Shown: positions 9,268 to 17,790, numbered from the stretch's first letter. The stretch is 64,000 nt of DNA from Flavobacterium sp. SLB02 (GCF_009664855.1 NZ_CP045928.1:5558565-5622564), one strand, 5' to 3'. Numbers and translations are program-made. The notes: generated by a model not told the origin, from the letters alone.

Positions 9268-11754
9268 ATGACGACTAAAATTTTCAATATTATTTTGATT
9301 TTGACAACCAGTTTCTCCTTCTCACAAAATTCAGATCGGATTTATTATGATAAAGATTGGAAAGAAACAACCAAAGAAAATGCTTCTTTTTACAGAATTA
9401 AACCATCAAAAAAAGTTGGTAATCTGTTTTTAATGCAGGATTTCTATAGTAATAATACACCGCAGTTTCAAGGTTATGCTTTGCAAAGCGACGAGAATAG
9501 TTATGTGGGAGATATCGTTTGGTATGATGAAAATGGTTTTGATACGGCGGTTTATCAATATTATAATAATACAGCAGTTCCTGTTTTGACTTATTATTAT
9601 CCTAATGGAAAAAAACGAAAAACCATTGAATATAAAAACGGAAGGAAAAACGGATTTTCGATTGTTTATCATCAGGACGGAACTATTTTAATGAAAGGAA
9701 AATATCTTAATGGTAAACCGGTCGAAGGAGATTTTGAAGAAGTTAGAAATTGGGATGATTACCGAAACAACAAGTCAGAGGAAGAAGCTTATAAGGAGCG
9801 GACCGAAGTTATGGTCGAGACGGCACCGGTAATGGTTGAAGATTATCAGTCTGGAACTACAAAAAAGGTGATAAAGAAAATAGTCAGGAAAAAAATATTC
9901 TGGATCAATTCAAAACAATTGGCCCAGGAAATATGGTATGATATTGAATATGACCGAATGCATCCTTTTAAACAGATAAATTATGATGCGACGGGAAAAA
10001 TACTCCAAACCCTCAATCAAAATGATTTTGAAGAATATGGCAGTGATATTTCAAACGGTACTGTTTATGAATACTACATTCAGAACAAATTTGCTGTTAG
10101 CACTAAATCGAAAATTGGTTATAAGCAGGGAAAAAAATTTGGCGAACAAATTAATTATTATCCAAATGGTAAAATTCACGAACTGACTAAATATTTAGAT
10201 GGTGAAAGAGTAGGCGATGAGATCGTTTATAATAAAGATGAAACCATAATGAAAAAGCGATTATATAAAAATGGTGAACCCTTTGAGGGGAATTTTGAAG
10301 AAAATTTTGCCGGAAGATTACTAATTAATCAAAATTATGTGAAAGGTTTAAAAGAAGGAGAAGCGATTGTAAGAACTGAGACTGACAGTATTGTTGCTAA
10401 AGGGATTTACAAAAATGGTAAACCTTATAACGGAACATTTATCGTAAAAACCGGAGAAGATCTTCATGAATTAATTCATGTTACTGACTTTAAGAAAAAC
10501 GGATTGCAAAAAGTTTTTAATTACGATATTAATAATGCTGTCAAAACCTACAATTGCTTAAATGATATTGTCGATGGTGAGACTATTTTTTATGAAGATG
10601 GAAAAGTTACCGGAAAACTCGAATATAAAAACGGTTTGCCGTATGAGGGAAAATTAGTAGAAGGCGAAAAAGCCATCATCTATAAAAAAGGAGCAATTGC
10701 CGAGGAAATCTTTTATAGAAATAAATATGGAAGGACCGATGAAAATAATATTCTAAGAGCGAAGTATTATACAAACGGAAAACTCTCAAAAATAGACAAT
10801 CATTCTTTTACGATTGCAGGAAATGTCGAGGATTCTTACGAAGGAATTTATAAAGATGAAAAGCCTTATTCAGGATATTTTGCAACAGATTTCAACGAAT
10901 TTAATCACGTAGATTATTATGAAAATGGAAAAATAAAATATCAATATTCGAATAATTATTTAGAAAACCTTGAAAAATATCAATACCCAAATTATGATGT
11001 AAAATCGACTTATAAAGACGGGAAAATAATAGACGGAGTAGAATATGTAAAGCTGGACCGCCAGTTTATTTCGAAATATTGGAAAAAGGGAGTTTTACAA
11101 AGTTTTGATTTTGATGTTTTTGCCATGCATTATTTTAATCGTTATCATTTTGAGTTAAAAAATAATGCTATCGAGCTTGAAGAATTTAATAAAAAAGTAA
11201 AAGCAAAAATCGTTTTAGAAAAATCAGGCAATAAAAATATCGGAAAATTTAGTATTGATGGCAAGTTGCTTGCTGTAAGTTCTTTATTAGATGTTAATGA
11301 TGCCGCGCCAGTTGAAACAGGAAGTATTTTGTATTTTGAAAACAACAATAATATTGAGGCAAGGCTTTTTACTATAACAGAAGGAAATGATGATAAAAGA
11401 CGGGATTCAGAAATGTTTAATACCGTATTTACTTTATACATAGACCATAATAAAACGATCGAAGAAAATTTTAATTTAATAGCTCAAAGAATTTCTTCAG
11501 AAAAAGATGTTGAATTATTATTTGGAAATGAACTGAAAGGAAATATGATTGGAGGACTAAGGCTCAATCAGGCAAAAAAACCGGAAATAGGAACTCTGAT
11601 ATTAAAAAACAAAAATAATTCCTATGATTTAAAACTGTTTTTGGATAAAAAGGTTTTAGCAGAAAAAAAGAATATTGATTTTAAAAATCTAAGTAATGAG
11701 ATTAAAACCCTGAATGATGTTTTAGATAAGAAATTAAATGAAGACTCTAAATAA
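9268..11754 (+). CDS. Secreted MORN / YwqK-like repeat protein
   Basis: A large exported protein of about 828 aa. I place the start at the ATG at 9268, which begins a signal peptide (MTTKIFNIILILTTSFSFSQ); the frame can be extended to a GTG at 9250. The first two thirds hold many degenerate repeats of the form YYxNGKxxxxxxYKNGxxxG, for example YYPNGKKRKTIEYKNGRKNG and YKNGKPYNGTF, the pattern of MORN and 'toxin-antitoxin YwqK' proteins. The last ~200 residues lack repeats. The gene stands alone with a terminator at 11911-11946. No catalytic residues are visible; a surface binding or scaffold role is plausible but unproven. Confidence 0.8.
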   Translation: MTTKIFNIILILTTSFSFSQNSDRIYYDKDWKETTKENASFYRIKPSKKVGNLFLMQDFYSNNTPQFQGYALQSDENSYVGDIVWYDENGFDTAVYQYYNNTAVPVLTYYYPNGKKRKTIEYKNGRKNGFSIVYHQDGTILMKGKYLNGKPVEGDFEEVRNWDDYRNNKSEEEAYKERTEVMVETAPVMVEDYQSGTTKKVIKKIVRKKIFWINSKQLAQEIWYDIEYDRMHPFKQINYDATGKILQTLNQNDFEEYGSDISNGTVYEYYIQNKFAVSTKSKIGYKQGKKFGEQINYYPNGKIHELTKYLDGERVGDEIVYNKDETIMKKRLYKNGEPFEGNFEENFAGRLLINQNYVKGLKEGEAIVRTETDSIVAKGIYKNGKPYNGTFIVKTGEDLHELIHVTDFKKNGLQKVFNYDINNAVKTYNCLNDIVDGETIFYEDGKVTGKLEYKNGLPYEGKLVEGEKAIIYKKGAIAEEIFYRNKYGRTDENNILRAKYYTNGKLSKIDNHSFTIAGNVEDSYEGIYKDEKPYSGYFATDFNEFNHVDYYENGKIKYQYSNNYLENLEKYQYPNYDVKSTYKDGKIIDGVEYVKLDRQFISKYWKKGVLQSFDFDVFAMHYFNRYHFELKNNAIELEEFNKKVKAKIVLEKSGNKNIGKFSIDGKLLAVSSLLDVNDAAPVETGSILYFENNNNIEARLFTITEGNDDKRRDSEMFNTVFTLYIDHNKTIEENFNLIAQRISSEKDVELLFGNELKGNMIGGLRLNQAKKPEIGTLILKNKNNSYDLKLFLDKKVLAEKKNIDFKNLSNEIKTLNDVLDKKLNEDSK

Positions 11755-11910
11755 GCTGTTTTCTGTGACTTTAAATGAGATTAGAAAAAAATAAAAAATT
11801 AATTTTAATTATACACAATAAAAATAAAACTGCTACGTTGTAACTACTTATAAATTAGAATTTAATGAGTTTAGCAAAAATTGAGTTAGTTAGTTTTGTT
11901 TTAGTATTGT

Positions 11911-11946
11911 AAAAAGGCGTTCCTGAAAAATTCAAGAACGCCTTTT
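11911..11946 (+). terminator. Terminator after the MORN-like gene
   Basis: Arms AAAAAGGCGTTC and GAACGCCTTTTT around a 12-base loop, followed by a T run. It is about 155 bases after the stop codon; the AT-rich stretch in between holds no recognised gene. Confidence 0.8.
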
Positions 11947-11949
11947 TTT

Positions 11950-12010
11950 TAGTTTTCAGTTTACGGTCACAGTTTTCAGTTTAAACTGAGACTCAATACT
12001 GCGACTGCGA
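11950..12010. repeat. Dispersed repeat, 'AGTTTTCAG...CTGCGACTG' type
   Basis: The phrase CAGTTTTCAGTTT...ACTGCGACTGCG recurs at 55806-55875 and in part near 8075-8097. Each copy lies at the end of, or between, genes. Confidence 0.5.
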
Positions 12011-13168
12011 TTAATAGCTCATCTCAACAATCGACTTCACTTTATCTAAAGTAATCAATTGTTTTTCTCCTAAACCTTTCCAGCCTCTTTTGTCAAAACG
12101 ATTTACAATAAAATCGGCTGTTTTGCCGTAATCTTCAATGTATTGAGACAGTTTAGTATCCATTCCCATCGTATGGAAAAATTCAACAGTTTTATTGATC
12201 GCTTCTTTAGCAACTACATCATCAGAACCTGTTAAGTTGAAAATTCTTCTTCCGTATTGCGCTAATTTTTCTTTTTTGGTATCAAACATCACCTCGTATA
12301 AACTTGGGCCTATAATCGCTAAAGTTCTCGCGTGATCAATTCCATACAAAGCTGTTAATTCATGACCAATCATATGCGTTGCCCAGTCTGATGGAACACC
12401 TTTTTGAATCAATCCGTTTAGTGCCATTGTACAGCTCCACATAAAGTTCGAAGCCAAAGCATAATTAGTTGGATTTTCGACCACTTTTGGACCAACTTCT
12501 ATTAATGTTTGAAGAATACCCTCAGCAATTCGGTCTTGCAAATAGCCTTCGTGCGGATACGTCAGATATTGTTCCATTACGTGCGTATAAGCATCGACAA
12601 CACCATTTTGTAATTGTCTTTTTGGTAAAGAAGCAATAACTGTTGGGTCGCAAATAGAAAATTGAGGAAACATCGCGCTTCCGCCAAAAGCCAGTTTTTC
12701 CTGAGTTTCTGTAATCGTAACTACAGCTCCTGAATTCATCTCACTTCCTGTTGCAGGTAAAGTCAAAACAGTTCCAAAAGGCATTGCATTTTCTTTTATC
12801 AGCAAACGTTTTTGCAAAATATCAATCGGATTTCCGTCAAAGTTCACAGCAGCCGAAATAAATTTTACACCATCAATAACAGATCCGCCACCAACAGCCA
12901 GGATAAAAGTAATTTTCTCCTTTTTGATCACTTCAACGGCTTTCATTAAAGTTTCAAAATGAGGATTCGGCTCAATTCCGCCAAATTCAACAATATCAAA
13001 ACCTTTCAAATTTTTGATTACCTGTTCGTGAATTCCGTTATTAAAAATACTTCCGCCACCATAAGCCAATAAGATTTTAGCATCTTTTGGAACTAAAGTC
13101 GAAAGTTTTTCTATTTGTCCTTTTCCGAAGATTAAATTCGTCGGATTGTATAATTCAAAGTTTAGCAT
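12011..13168 (-). CDS. yqhD: YqhD-type iron-containing alcohol dehydrogenase
   Basis: A cytoplasmic group III metal-dependent alcohol dehydrogenase of 385 aa, very like E. coli YqhD throughout (FGGIEPNP, LTLPATGSE, NGVVDAY). YqhD uses NADPH to reduce short-chain and lipid-peroxide-derived aldehydes. The nucleotide-binding GGGSVID is at residues 93-99. The four metal ligands expected from YqhD are present as Asp192, His196, His265 and His279. It lies just downstream of the DJ-1-like gene on the same strand, and the pair fits aldehyde or glyoxal detoxification. An inverted repeat separates the two. Confidence 0.9.
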   Translation of the reverse strand: MLNFELYNPTNLIFGKGQIEKLSTLVPKDAKILLAYGGGSIFNNGIHEQVIKNLKGFDIVEFGGIEPNPHFETLMKAVEVIKKEKITFILAVGGGSVIDGVKFISAAVNFDGNPIDILQKRLLIKENAMPFGTVLTLPATGSEMNSGAVVTITETQEKLAFGGSAMFPQFSICDPTVIASLPKRQLQNGVVDAYTHVMEQYLTYPHEGYLQDRIAEGILQTLIEVGPKVVENPTNYALASNFMWSCTMALNGLIQKGVPSDWATHMIGHELTALYGIDHARTLAIIGPSLYEVMFDTKKEKLAQYGRRIFNLTGSDDVVAKEAINKTVEFFHTMGMDTKLSQYIEDYGKTADFIVNRFDKRGWKGLGEKQLITLDKVKSIVEMSY

Positions 13169-13185
13169 GATTTTTTTTAAGTTTC

Positions 13186-13251
13186 TGAGATGCTGAGCTA
13201 CTAAGTGGCTAAGTTTTTAATCTTAGTGACTTAGCCACTTAGCATCTTATT
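13186..13251. repeat. Inverted intergenic repeat, 'TAGCCACTTAGCATC' type
   Basis: The left arm (GATGCTGAGCTACTAAGTGGCTAAG, split here by an 8-base insertion relative to the right arm) and the right arm CTTAGCCACTTAGCATC can fold into a hairpin. It fills the gap between yqhD and the DJ-1-like gene and overlaps the end of the latter. Confidence 0.55.
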
Positions 13252-14012
13252 TATTTTAATTTTTCCAATAATTTACCAGCTACCAATTTAGATGATGCCG
13301 GATTTTGTCCTGTAATCAAAAGTCCATCTTCTACAACATAAGGAGCCCAGTTTGGTCCTTTTGAGAATTTAGCCCCATTTTGAGTCAATGCATCTTCTAA
13401 TAAAAACGGAACAACTTTGGTCAAACCAACTGCTTCTTCCTCTTCATTAGTAAAACCGGTTACTTTTTTACCTTTTACTAAAAATTCACCATTTACTTTT
13501 ACGTTTTTCAAAACTGCAGGAGCATGGCAAACAAAAGCTACTGGTTTTTTATGCGTATAAAAAGATTCGATTAAAGCAATTGAGTTTTTATCTTCGACTA
13601 AATCCCAAAGAGGTCCGTGACCACCAGGATAGAAAACGGCATCGTAATCTTTTTGATTAATAGTCGAAAGTTTATGTGTGTGTTTTAGTTTTTCCTGTAA
13701 TGTTTTATCAGCATCAAAACGTTTTGTGTCTTCGGTTGCAGATGCCGGATCAGCACTTTTTGGATCAATTGGTGGCTGACCTCCAAGCGGAGTTGCAATC
13801 GTAATTTCTACTCCCTGATCTAATAATTCATAATAAGGTGCAGCAAGTTCTTCTGACCAAAATCCTGTTTTTTCTCCTGTATTGCCCAGTTTATCGTTAC
13901 TGGTCACAACAAATAATACTTTTTTCATACTTTTTTTATTTGTTTTTTGAGCTATAGCTGTTGAGCTAAAAGCTGTTAAGGTTATAATCGCGAGTAATGC
14001 TATTTTTTTCAT
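13251..14012 (-). CDS. Exported DJ-1/PfpI (Hsp31-like) family protein
   Basis: A 253-aa protein with a signal peptide (MKKIALLAIITLTAFSSTAIAQ), so probably periplasmic. The DJ-1/PfpI fold is shown by YDAVFYPGGHGPLWDL and the nucleophile elbow AFVCHAPAVL, with Cys162 followed by His163. An acidic pair in WSEELAAPY (Glu54/Glu55) sits where the family glutamate is expected. This Cys-His-Glu set resembles Hsp31-type proteins with glyoxalase III or chaperone activity. Export is less usual for the family. It is transcribed away from a LysR regulator that probably controls it, and next to yqhD. Confidence 0.88.
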   Translation of the reverse strand: MKKIALLAIITLTAFSSTAIAQKTNKKSMKKVLFVVTSNDKLGNTGEKTGFWSEELAAPYYELLDQGVEITIATPLGGQPPIDPKSADPASATEDTKRFDADKTLQEKLKHTHKLSTINQKDYDAVFYPGGHGPLWDLVEDKNSIALIESFYTHKKPVAFVCHAPAVLKNVKVNGEFLVKGKKVTGFTNEEEEAVGLTKVVPFLLEDALTQNGAKFSKGPNWAPYVVEDGLLITGQNPASSKLVAGKLLEKLK

Positions 14013-14097
14013 AAGTTTAATTTTTTGTCAAATTTACTGCTTAAGTGATATTTGTAAAAATAAAATAAACTATGTTTGTTATAAATAAATTTATGTC

Positions 14098-15003
14098 ATG
14101 GTAAATCTCGAATGGTACAGAACATTTAAAGCGGTTTATAAAAACGGAAATTTTTCTATCGCTGCAAAAGAGTTGTTTATGAGCCAGCCTGCAGTGAGCC
14201 AGCAAATCTCTATGCTGGAAGCTCATGTTGGAAACAAATTGTTTAACCGAAAGTCAAAGGGCGTAGAACCAACGGAATACGCTAAGTTACTGAATAATTT
14301 GATCATTGATGCGCTCGATCGTCTTGAAAATGTAGAGAATACTTTTAGGGCAAAGGCAGAGGACGCAAACAGATTAATTTCGGTGGGTATTTCGAAAGAT
14401 CTTTTTAATTGTATTGGGAATCTGTTGATCTCTAAATTTGATTTGATCGATTTTACCTTTGCAGACAACGATGCACTTTTTGCGCTTGTCGATGCCAAAA
14501 AACTTGATTTCGCCATCACCACAAAAGGTTTTGATACGTTTGACACCATTTATGAAATCGTCGGAAAAATTAAACTGATTATGGTGGCGCCGATAGGTTT
14601 GGATGCTACGGAATTTCGTCAGAAATTAAAAGCAGACAATTTTACTGAATTAGAACTATGGCTCAACGAACAAAAATGGTACAGTCACGATGCCAGAATT
14701 CCGCATATAAAATTGTTCTGGCTGCATGCTTTTAATAAAAAACGACCATCTATGGTGCCTAATTATATTATTCCGTCAGAATCTGAAATGCTTAGAATGT
14801 TGTCAGATAATGAAGGAGTAGCCATCACCTGGAATTGTAATGCGAGAAAATATATTAAAGAGAATAAATTGCAATTATTATGGAATAGTTTTCATGTACC
14901 GGAAGAATACGTTTATTTATTAACTGCTAAAAATAACAATCTGAATTCTTTCTTTGATATTATTTCTAAAGAATTAAAGTTGTTTTTTGGTAATAGATTA
15001 TAA
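14098..15003 (+). CDS. LysR-family transcriptional regulator
   Basis: A DNA-binding regulator of 301 aa. The winged helix-turn-helix is at about residues 3-62 (NFSIAAKELFMSQPAVSQQI, LFNRKSKGVEPT), followed by a linker helix and a two-lobed effector domain. The gene is divergent from the DJ-1-like gene with an 85-base gap, the classical LysR arrangement, so that gene (and perhaps yqhD) is the likely target. Possible effectors are reactive aldehydes, which is inferred from the targets only. The C-terminal domain is somewhat unlike canonical LysR substrate domains. Confidence 0.92.
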   Translation: MVNLEWYRTFKAVYKNGNFSIAAKELFMSQPAVSQQISMLEAHVGNKLFNRKSKGVEPTEYAKLLNNLIIDALDRLENVENTFRAKAEDANRLISVGISKDLFNCIGNLLISKFDLIDFTFADNDALFALVDAKKLDFAITTKGFDTFDTIYEIVGKIKLIMVAPIGLDATEFRQKLKADNFTELELWLNEQKWYSHDARIPHIKLFWLHAFNKKRPSMVPNYIIPSESEMLRMLSDNEGVAITWNCNARKYIKENKLQLLWNSFHVPEEYVYLLTAKNNNLNSFFDIISKELKLFFGNRL

Positions 15004-15008
15004 TTTTT

Positions 15009-15165
15009 TAGCCACAAAATCTTTTTTTGGGCCACGAATTCCATGAATTAGCACTAATTCTTTGTGGTTAAAAAGTTAGCCACAGATTAAAAGATTCTCA
15101 CAGATTCGAAATCATTTTAATCTTTTAATCTGTGGCAAAATAATAATTCGATAAAATTAGTGCAA
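15009..15165. repeat. Dispersed repeat, 'GCCACAGATTAAAAGATT' type, copy 1
   Basis: An imperfect inverted repeat built of GCCACAGATTAAAAGATT and AATCTTTTAATCTGTGGC, with CACGAATTCCATGAATT and TTAGTGCAATTCGT as outer elements. Related copies occur at 30677-30835 and 62255-62315. It fills the gap between the LysR gene and nrtR. Confidence 0.7.
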
Positions 15166-15191
15166 TTCGTCGTAAACTCTTTTTTTAAGTT

Positions 15192-15884
15192 ATGGAAAAT
15201 TTACAAAATATTAGAATCGCCGTTGATGCCATTGTTTTTGGATATAAAAACAACGGTTTATATGTTCTTTTAATCGAACAAAAATTTGGCTCTGCCGATA
15301 AATATTGGGCTTTACCAGGCGGATTAGTAAAAAATGATGAATCGCTGAGCGATGCGGTGATACGCGAATTGCACGAAGAAACAAATGTGCAGCTTACTTT
15401 TATGGAGCAGTTGTACACTTTTGGAGATGATATTTGCAGGGATTCCAGAAACCGTGTTATATCTGTTGCTTATTATGCTTTGGTAGACGCTTCGAATCTG
15501 GAAATCAAAGCCGATACGGATGCTGAAAAAGTACAATGGTTTAAAATAGATGAAATCCCGTCTTTGGCATTTGATCATAATTTAATTCTTGAAACAGCCA
15601 TTAAAAGATTAAAAGCAAAACTAACCTATGAGCCAATTGGTTTCGATTTACTTCCGGAGGAATTTTTGTTTTCCGACCTTGAAAACCTTTATTGTACCAT
15701 TTTAGAAAAAGAAATTGACCGACGAAACTTTAGAAAAAAAATCCTTAGTTATGGCTTTTTAGATCAAACAGAACATTTTTCTCCTATAAAAAGCGGTCGT
15801 CCAGCAAAACTTTTTAAGTTTAATAATTTGAAATACAATGAATTAATTAAAAAAGGTTTTCACTTCGAAATAAAGTTTGCGTAA
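15192..15884 (+). CDS. nrtR: NrtR-type Nudix-related transcriptional regulator of NAD metabolism
   Basis: A 230-aa protein with an N-terminal Nudix domain (about 1-140) and a C-terminal winged helix domain (about 150-225). The family senses ADP-ribose or related NAD metabolites and represses NAD genes. The Nudix box is complete, G44-x5-E50-x7-R58-E59-L-x-E62-E63, with only the usual glycine after it changed to Asn65, so hydrolase activity may be retained. The C-terminal part has the family hallmarks DRRNFRKKIL and GRPAKLFKF. It sits directly upstream of a prs-like gene, and two palindromes that look like its operators lie at 15876-15948. The first overlaps its own stop codon. Confidence 0.9.
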   Translation: MENLQNIRIAVDAIVFGYKNNGLYVLLIEQKFGSADKYWALPGGLVKNDESLSDAVIRELHEETNVQLTFMEQLYTFGDDICRDSRNRVISVAYYALVDASNLEIKADTDAEKVQWFKIDEIPSLAFDHNLILETAIKRLKAKLTYEPIGFDLLPEEFLFSDLENLYCTILEKEIDRRNFRKKILSYGFLDQTEHFSPIKSGRPAKLFKFNNLKYNELIKKGFHFEIKFA

Positions 15885-15896
15885 TTTTTACACAAA
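15876..15896. promoter_or_regulatory. Candidate NrtR operator O1 (imperfect)
   Basis: TTTGCGT-N7-ACACAAA: the same 21-bp layout as the perfect site at 15928-15948, with one mismatch in the right arm. It covers the nrtR stop codon. The centre-to-centre distance to O2 is 52 bases, close to five helical turns, so two regulators would bind on the same face of the DNA. Confidence 0.55.
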
Positions 15897-15901
15897 ATAA
15901 A

Positions 15902-15931
15902 TTGTTTATTTAAAATTTAACTCTACATTTG
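15902..15931 (+). promoter_or_regulatory. Promoter of the prs-like gene / NAD island
   Basis: TTG (15902-15904), a 19-base spacer and TACATTTG (15924-15931) match the Bacteroidota consensus exactly. The -7 element shares its TTTG with the left arm of the palindrome O2, so a repressor bound there would block the promoter. Confidence 0.75.
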
Positions 15932-15948
15932 CGTATAATTAACGCAAA
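15928..15948. promoter_or_regulatory. Candidate NrtR operator O2 (perfect palindrome)
   Basis: TTTGCGT-N7-ACGCAAA, a perfect 7+7 inverted repeat around ATAATTA. It overlaps the promoter -7 element and the presumed transcription start, and ends 11 bases before the prs-like start codon. The nearby nrtR gene makes NrtR the obvious ligand. Confidence 0.75.
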
Positions 15949-15959
15949 CTATAAAAGCT

Positions 15960-16787
15960 ATGATACTTAACCTAGACCCAAAATTCACTCCGATACTTAA
16001 TCAGGAAGAAATCAAATTTCAAAGTTTTACATTTTCTGGAGGAGAACCTCACATTAAAATCAATCCTGATTTTGATCATAATGAAAAAGTAACCATCACA
16101 CACCGTTTAAATTCATTCAACGATTTAGGATTGTTGTGTATCACGGTAGATGCTCTACGCAGAATGGATGTTAAAGTAATCGACTTGTTTATTCCGTATT
16201 TCCCGGCTGCAAGACAGGATCGTGTGATGATCAAAGGAGAATCTTTATCTGTAAAAGTATATGCGGATATCATCAACGGACTTCAATTGAATAAAGTTTT
16301 TGTTTTTGATGCCCATTCTGAAGTTACTCCGGCATTGGTAAACAACTGCGAAGTGATTCCGAATCATACTTTTATTCAACAAGTTCTAAAAGTTACAGGC
16401 GAAAACGTAAAACTAATTTCTCCGGATGGTGGTGCTTTGAAGAAAATCTACAAAGTTTCTGAATTTTTAGGCGGAGTTGATGTTGTGGAATGCAGTAAAA
16501 GCAGAGATGTAAAAACCGGAAAATTATCTGGATTTAAAGTATACGAAGACGACCTAAACGGCATAGATTGTTTAATTGTGGATGACATTTGCGATGGCGG
16601 CGGAACTTTTGTTGGCTTAGCCGAAGAATTAAGAAAGAAAAATGCCGGCAAATTATACTTAGCCGTAAGTCACGGAATCTTCAATAAAGGATTTGAAGTT
16701 TTAGATTGTTTTGACAAGATATTCACCACCAATTCTTTTAAAGATTTCGAAAATGAAAAGGTTGAGGTTGTAAAATTAGAATTATGA
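15960..16787 (+). CDS. Prs-like pyrophosphokinase (ribose-phosphate diphosphokinase family)
   Basis: A cytoplasmic protein of 275 aa, about 40 residues shorter than housekeeping PRPP synthetases. Core motifs are kept: IPYFPAARQDR (RQDR at 85-88), the DAHSE version of the ATP/Mg site (117-121), SPDGGALKK, and the PRPP-type loop VDDICDGGGT (207-216). The loop that holds the 5'-phosphate normally reads DTxGT; here it is DGGGT. The C-terminal end is missing. It may make PRPP for the NadV-like enzyme at 24924, or it may act on another sugar phosphate such as ADP-ribose, as the phage NARP1 ADP-ribose pyrophosphate synthetases do. It is the first gene behind the NrtR operators. Confidence 0.85.
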   Translation: MILNLDPKFTPILNQEEIKFQSFTFSGGEPHIKINPDFDHNEKVTITHRLNSFNDLGLLCITVDALRRMDVKVIDLFIPYFPAARQDRVMIKGESLSVKVYADIINGLQLNKVFVFDAHSEVTPALVNNCEVIPNHTFIQQVLKVTGENVKLISPDGGALKKIYKVSEFLGGVDVVECSKSRDVKTGKLSGFKVYEDDLNGIDCLIVDDICDGGGTFVGLAEELRKKNAGKLYLAVSHGIFNKGFEVLDCFDKIFTTNSFKDFENEKVEVVKLEL

Positions 16788-16797
16788 GTAAAAATTT

Positions 16798-17616
16798 ATG
16801 AGTAAAAATTATAGAGTAGAAATAGCCAATAAAACCTTAGAAATCATAAAGAATGGTTTTTATGATTATAAAGGCAAAAAGATTGACATAGAAAAAGAAC
16901 TTAAAGAGTCCGTAGAAAATACGTTTACAATTGCGCCAAACGATTGGGACACAATTTTGAAAAACCCAATTGAAAATAAATTTGAAACAGAAATTGTTAT
17001 AAAAAACTGTTCTACAATTAAGGCAATCGTTCAGGAGAAAAACGGCAAAATTTGCGTTCTGAATTTCGCTTCTGCAAAAAATCCGGGCGGTGGGTTTTTA
17101 GGAGGTGCATCCGCTCAGGAAGAAAGTTTAGCGAGATCTTCAAATCTTTATGAAACGCAAATCAAAGACAAAGCGATGTATGATTTTAACAAAAAGCAGT
17201 CTTCGTTTTTATATTCAGATTACATGATATATAGTCCTGATGTCTTGTTTTGGAACGATGATAATGGAGAATATTTTCAGCAACCATTAGTTGCAGACGT
17301 GATTACAGCAGCAGCACCAAACAAAGGCGCGATGCTGCAACATAACAGGAAAGAAGAAATTGCCGAAATAGAAGATATCTTAAAAAAAAGAATGGATAAA
17401 GTGTTGGCAATTGCTTTAAAGCAAAAAAGTGATACCATTATTTTAGGAGCCTGGGGTTGTGGAGTTTTTAGAAATGAACCCAAAGATGTAGCACAATTAT
17501 TCAAAGAAATTATTGCAGAAAAATATACAGGAGCTTTCAAAAAAATAGTTTTTGCAGTATTTGACAATTCTGAAAAAAAATCAAATTTTAAACAATTTGA
17601 AGAGACATTAAATTAG
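16798..17616 (+). CDS. Bacterial-type poly(ADP-ribose) glycohydrolase (TIGR02452 family)
   Basis: A macrodomain-fold hydrolase of 272 aa. The bacterial PARG signature is plain: GGG at residues 97-99, eight residues later QEE at 107-109, whose two glutamates cleave the ribose-ribose or ribose-protein bond. Further conserved blocks are PDVLFWND and LGAWGCGVFRN. The enzyme would free ADP-ribose from modified proteins or polymers in the cytoplasm. It starts 10 bases after the prs-like stop, so the two are co-transcribed. The junction carries a 13-base direct repeat (ATGAGTAAAAATT), so a second ATG lies 14 bases upstream but out of frame. Confidence 0.9.
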   Translation: MSKNYRVEIANKTLEIIKNGFYDYKGKKIDIEKELKESVENTFTIAPNDWDTILKNPIENKFETEIVIKNCSTIKAIVQEKNGKICVLNFASAKNPGGGFLGGASAQEESLARSSNLYETQIKDKAMYDFNKKQSSFLYSDYMIYSPDVLFWNDDNGEYFQQPLVADVITAAAPNKGAMLQHNRKEEIAEIEDILKKRMDKVLAIALKQKSDTIILGAWGCGVFRNEPKDVAQLFKEIIAEKYTGAFKKIVFAVFDNSEKKSNFKQFEETLN

Positions 17617-17617
17617 G

Positions 17618-17777
17618 TTGAAAAGTTTCAGGTTTCAAGTTGTTGTAGAGAACATGAAACCTAAAACAGAGAAAACCTGAACAAAAAAGAAAAGCTATTA
17701 ACCGTTTTAAGTTTGATATTCCAAGTTTTAAGTCTCGTGTAAAACCTGAAACCTGAAACAAAGAAAACTTGAAACTA
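17618..17777. repeat. Dispersed repeat, 'GTTTCAGGTTTCAAG' type, copy 1
   Basis: Repeated GAAACCTGAAAC / GTTTCAGGTTTCAAG segments in both orientations fill the gap between the PARG gene and the next. A shorter copy is at 59549-59608. No promoter or gene is recognised inside. Confidence 0.6.
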
Positions 17778-17790
17778 AACCACAAAAACA

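Noticed and set aside
13186-13251. CRISPR or tandem repeat array
   Set aside because: Only a single imperfect hairpin is present; no regular spacers exist here or anywhere in the window.
15960-16787. Calling the Prs-like gene the housekeeping PRPP synthetase (prs)
   Set aside because: It is ~40 residues short, lacks the C-terminal part, has a changed 5'-phosphate loop and is under an NrtR-type operator. A normal prs probably lies elsewhere in the genome.
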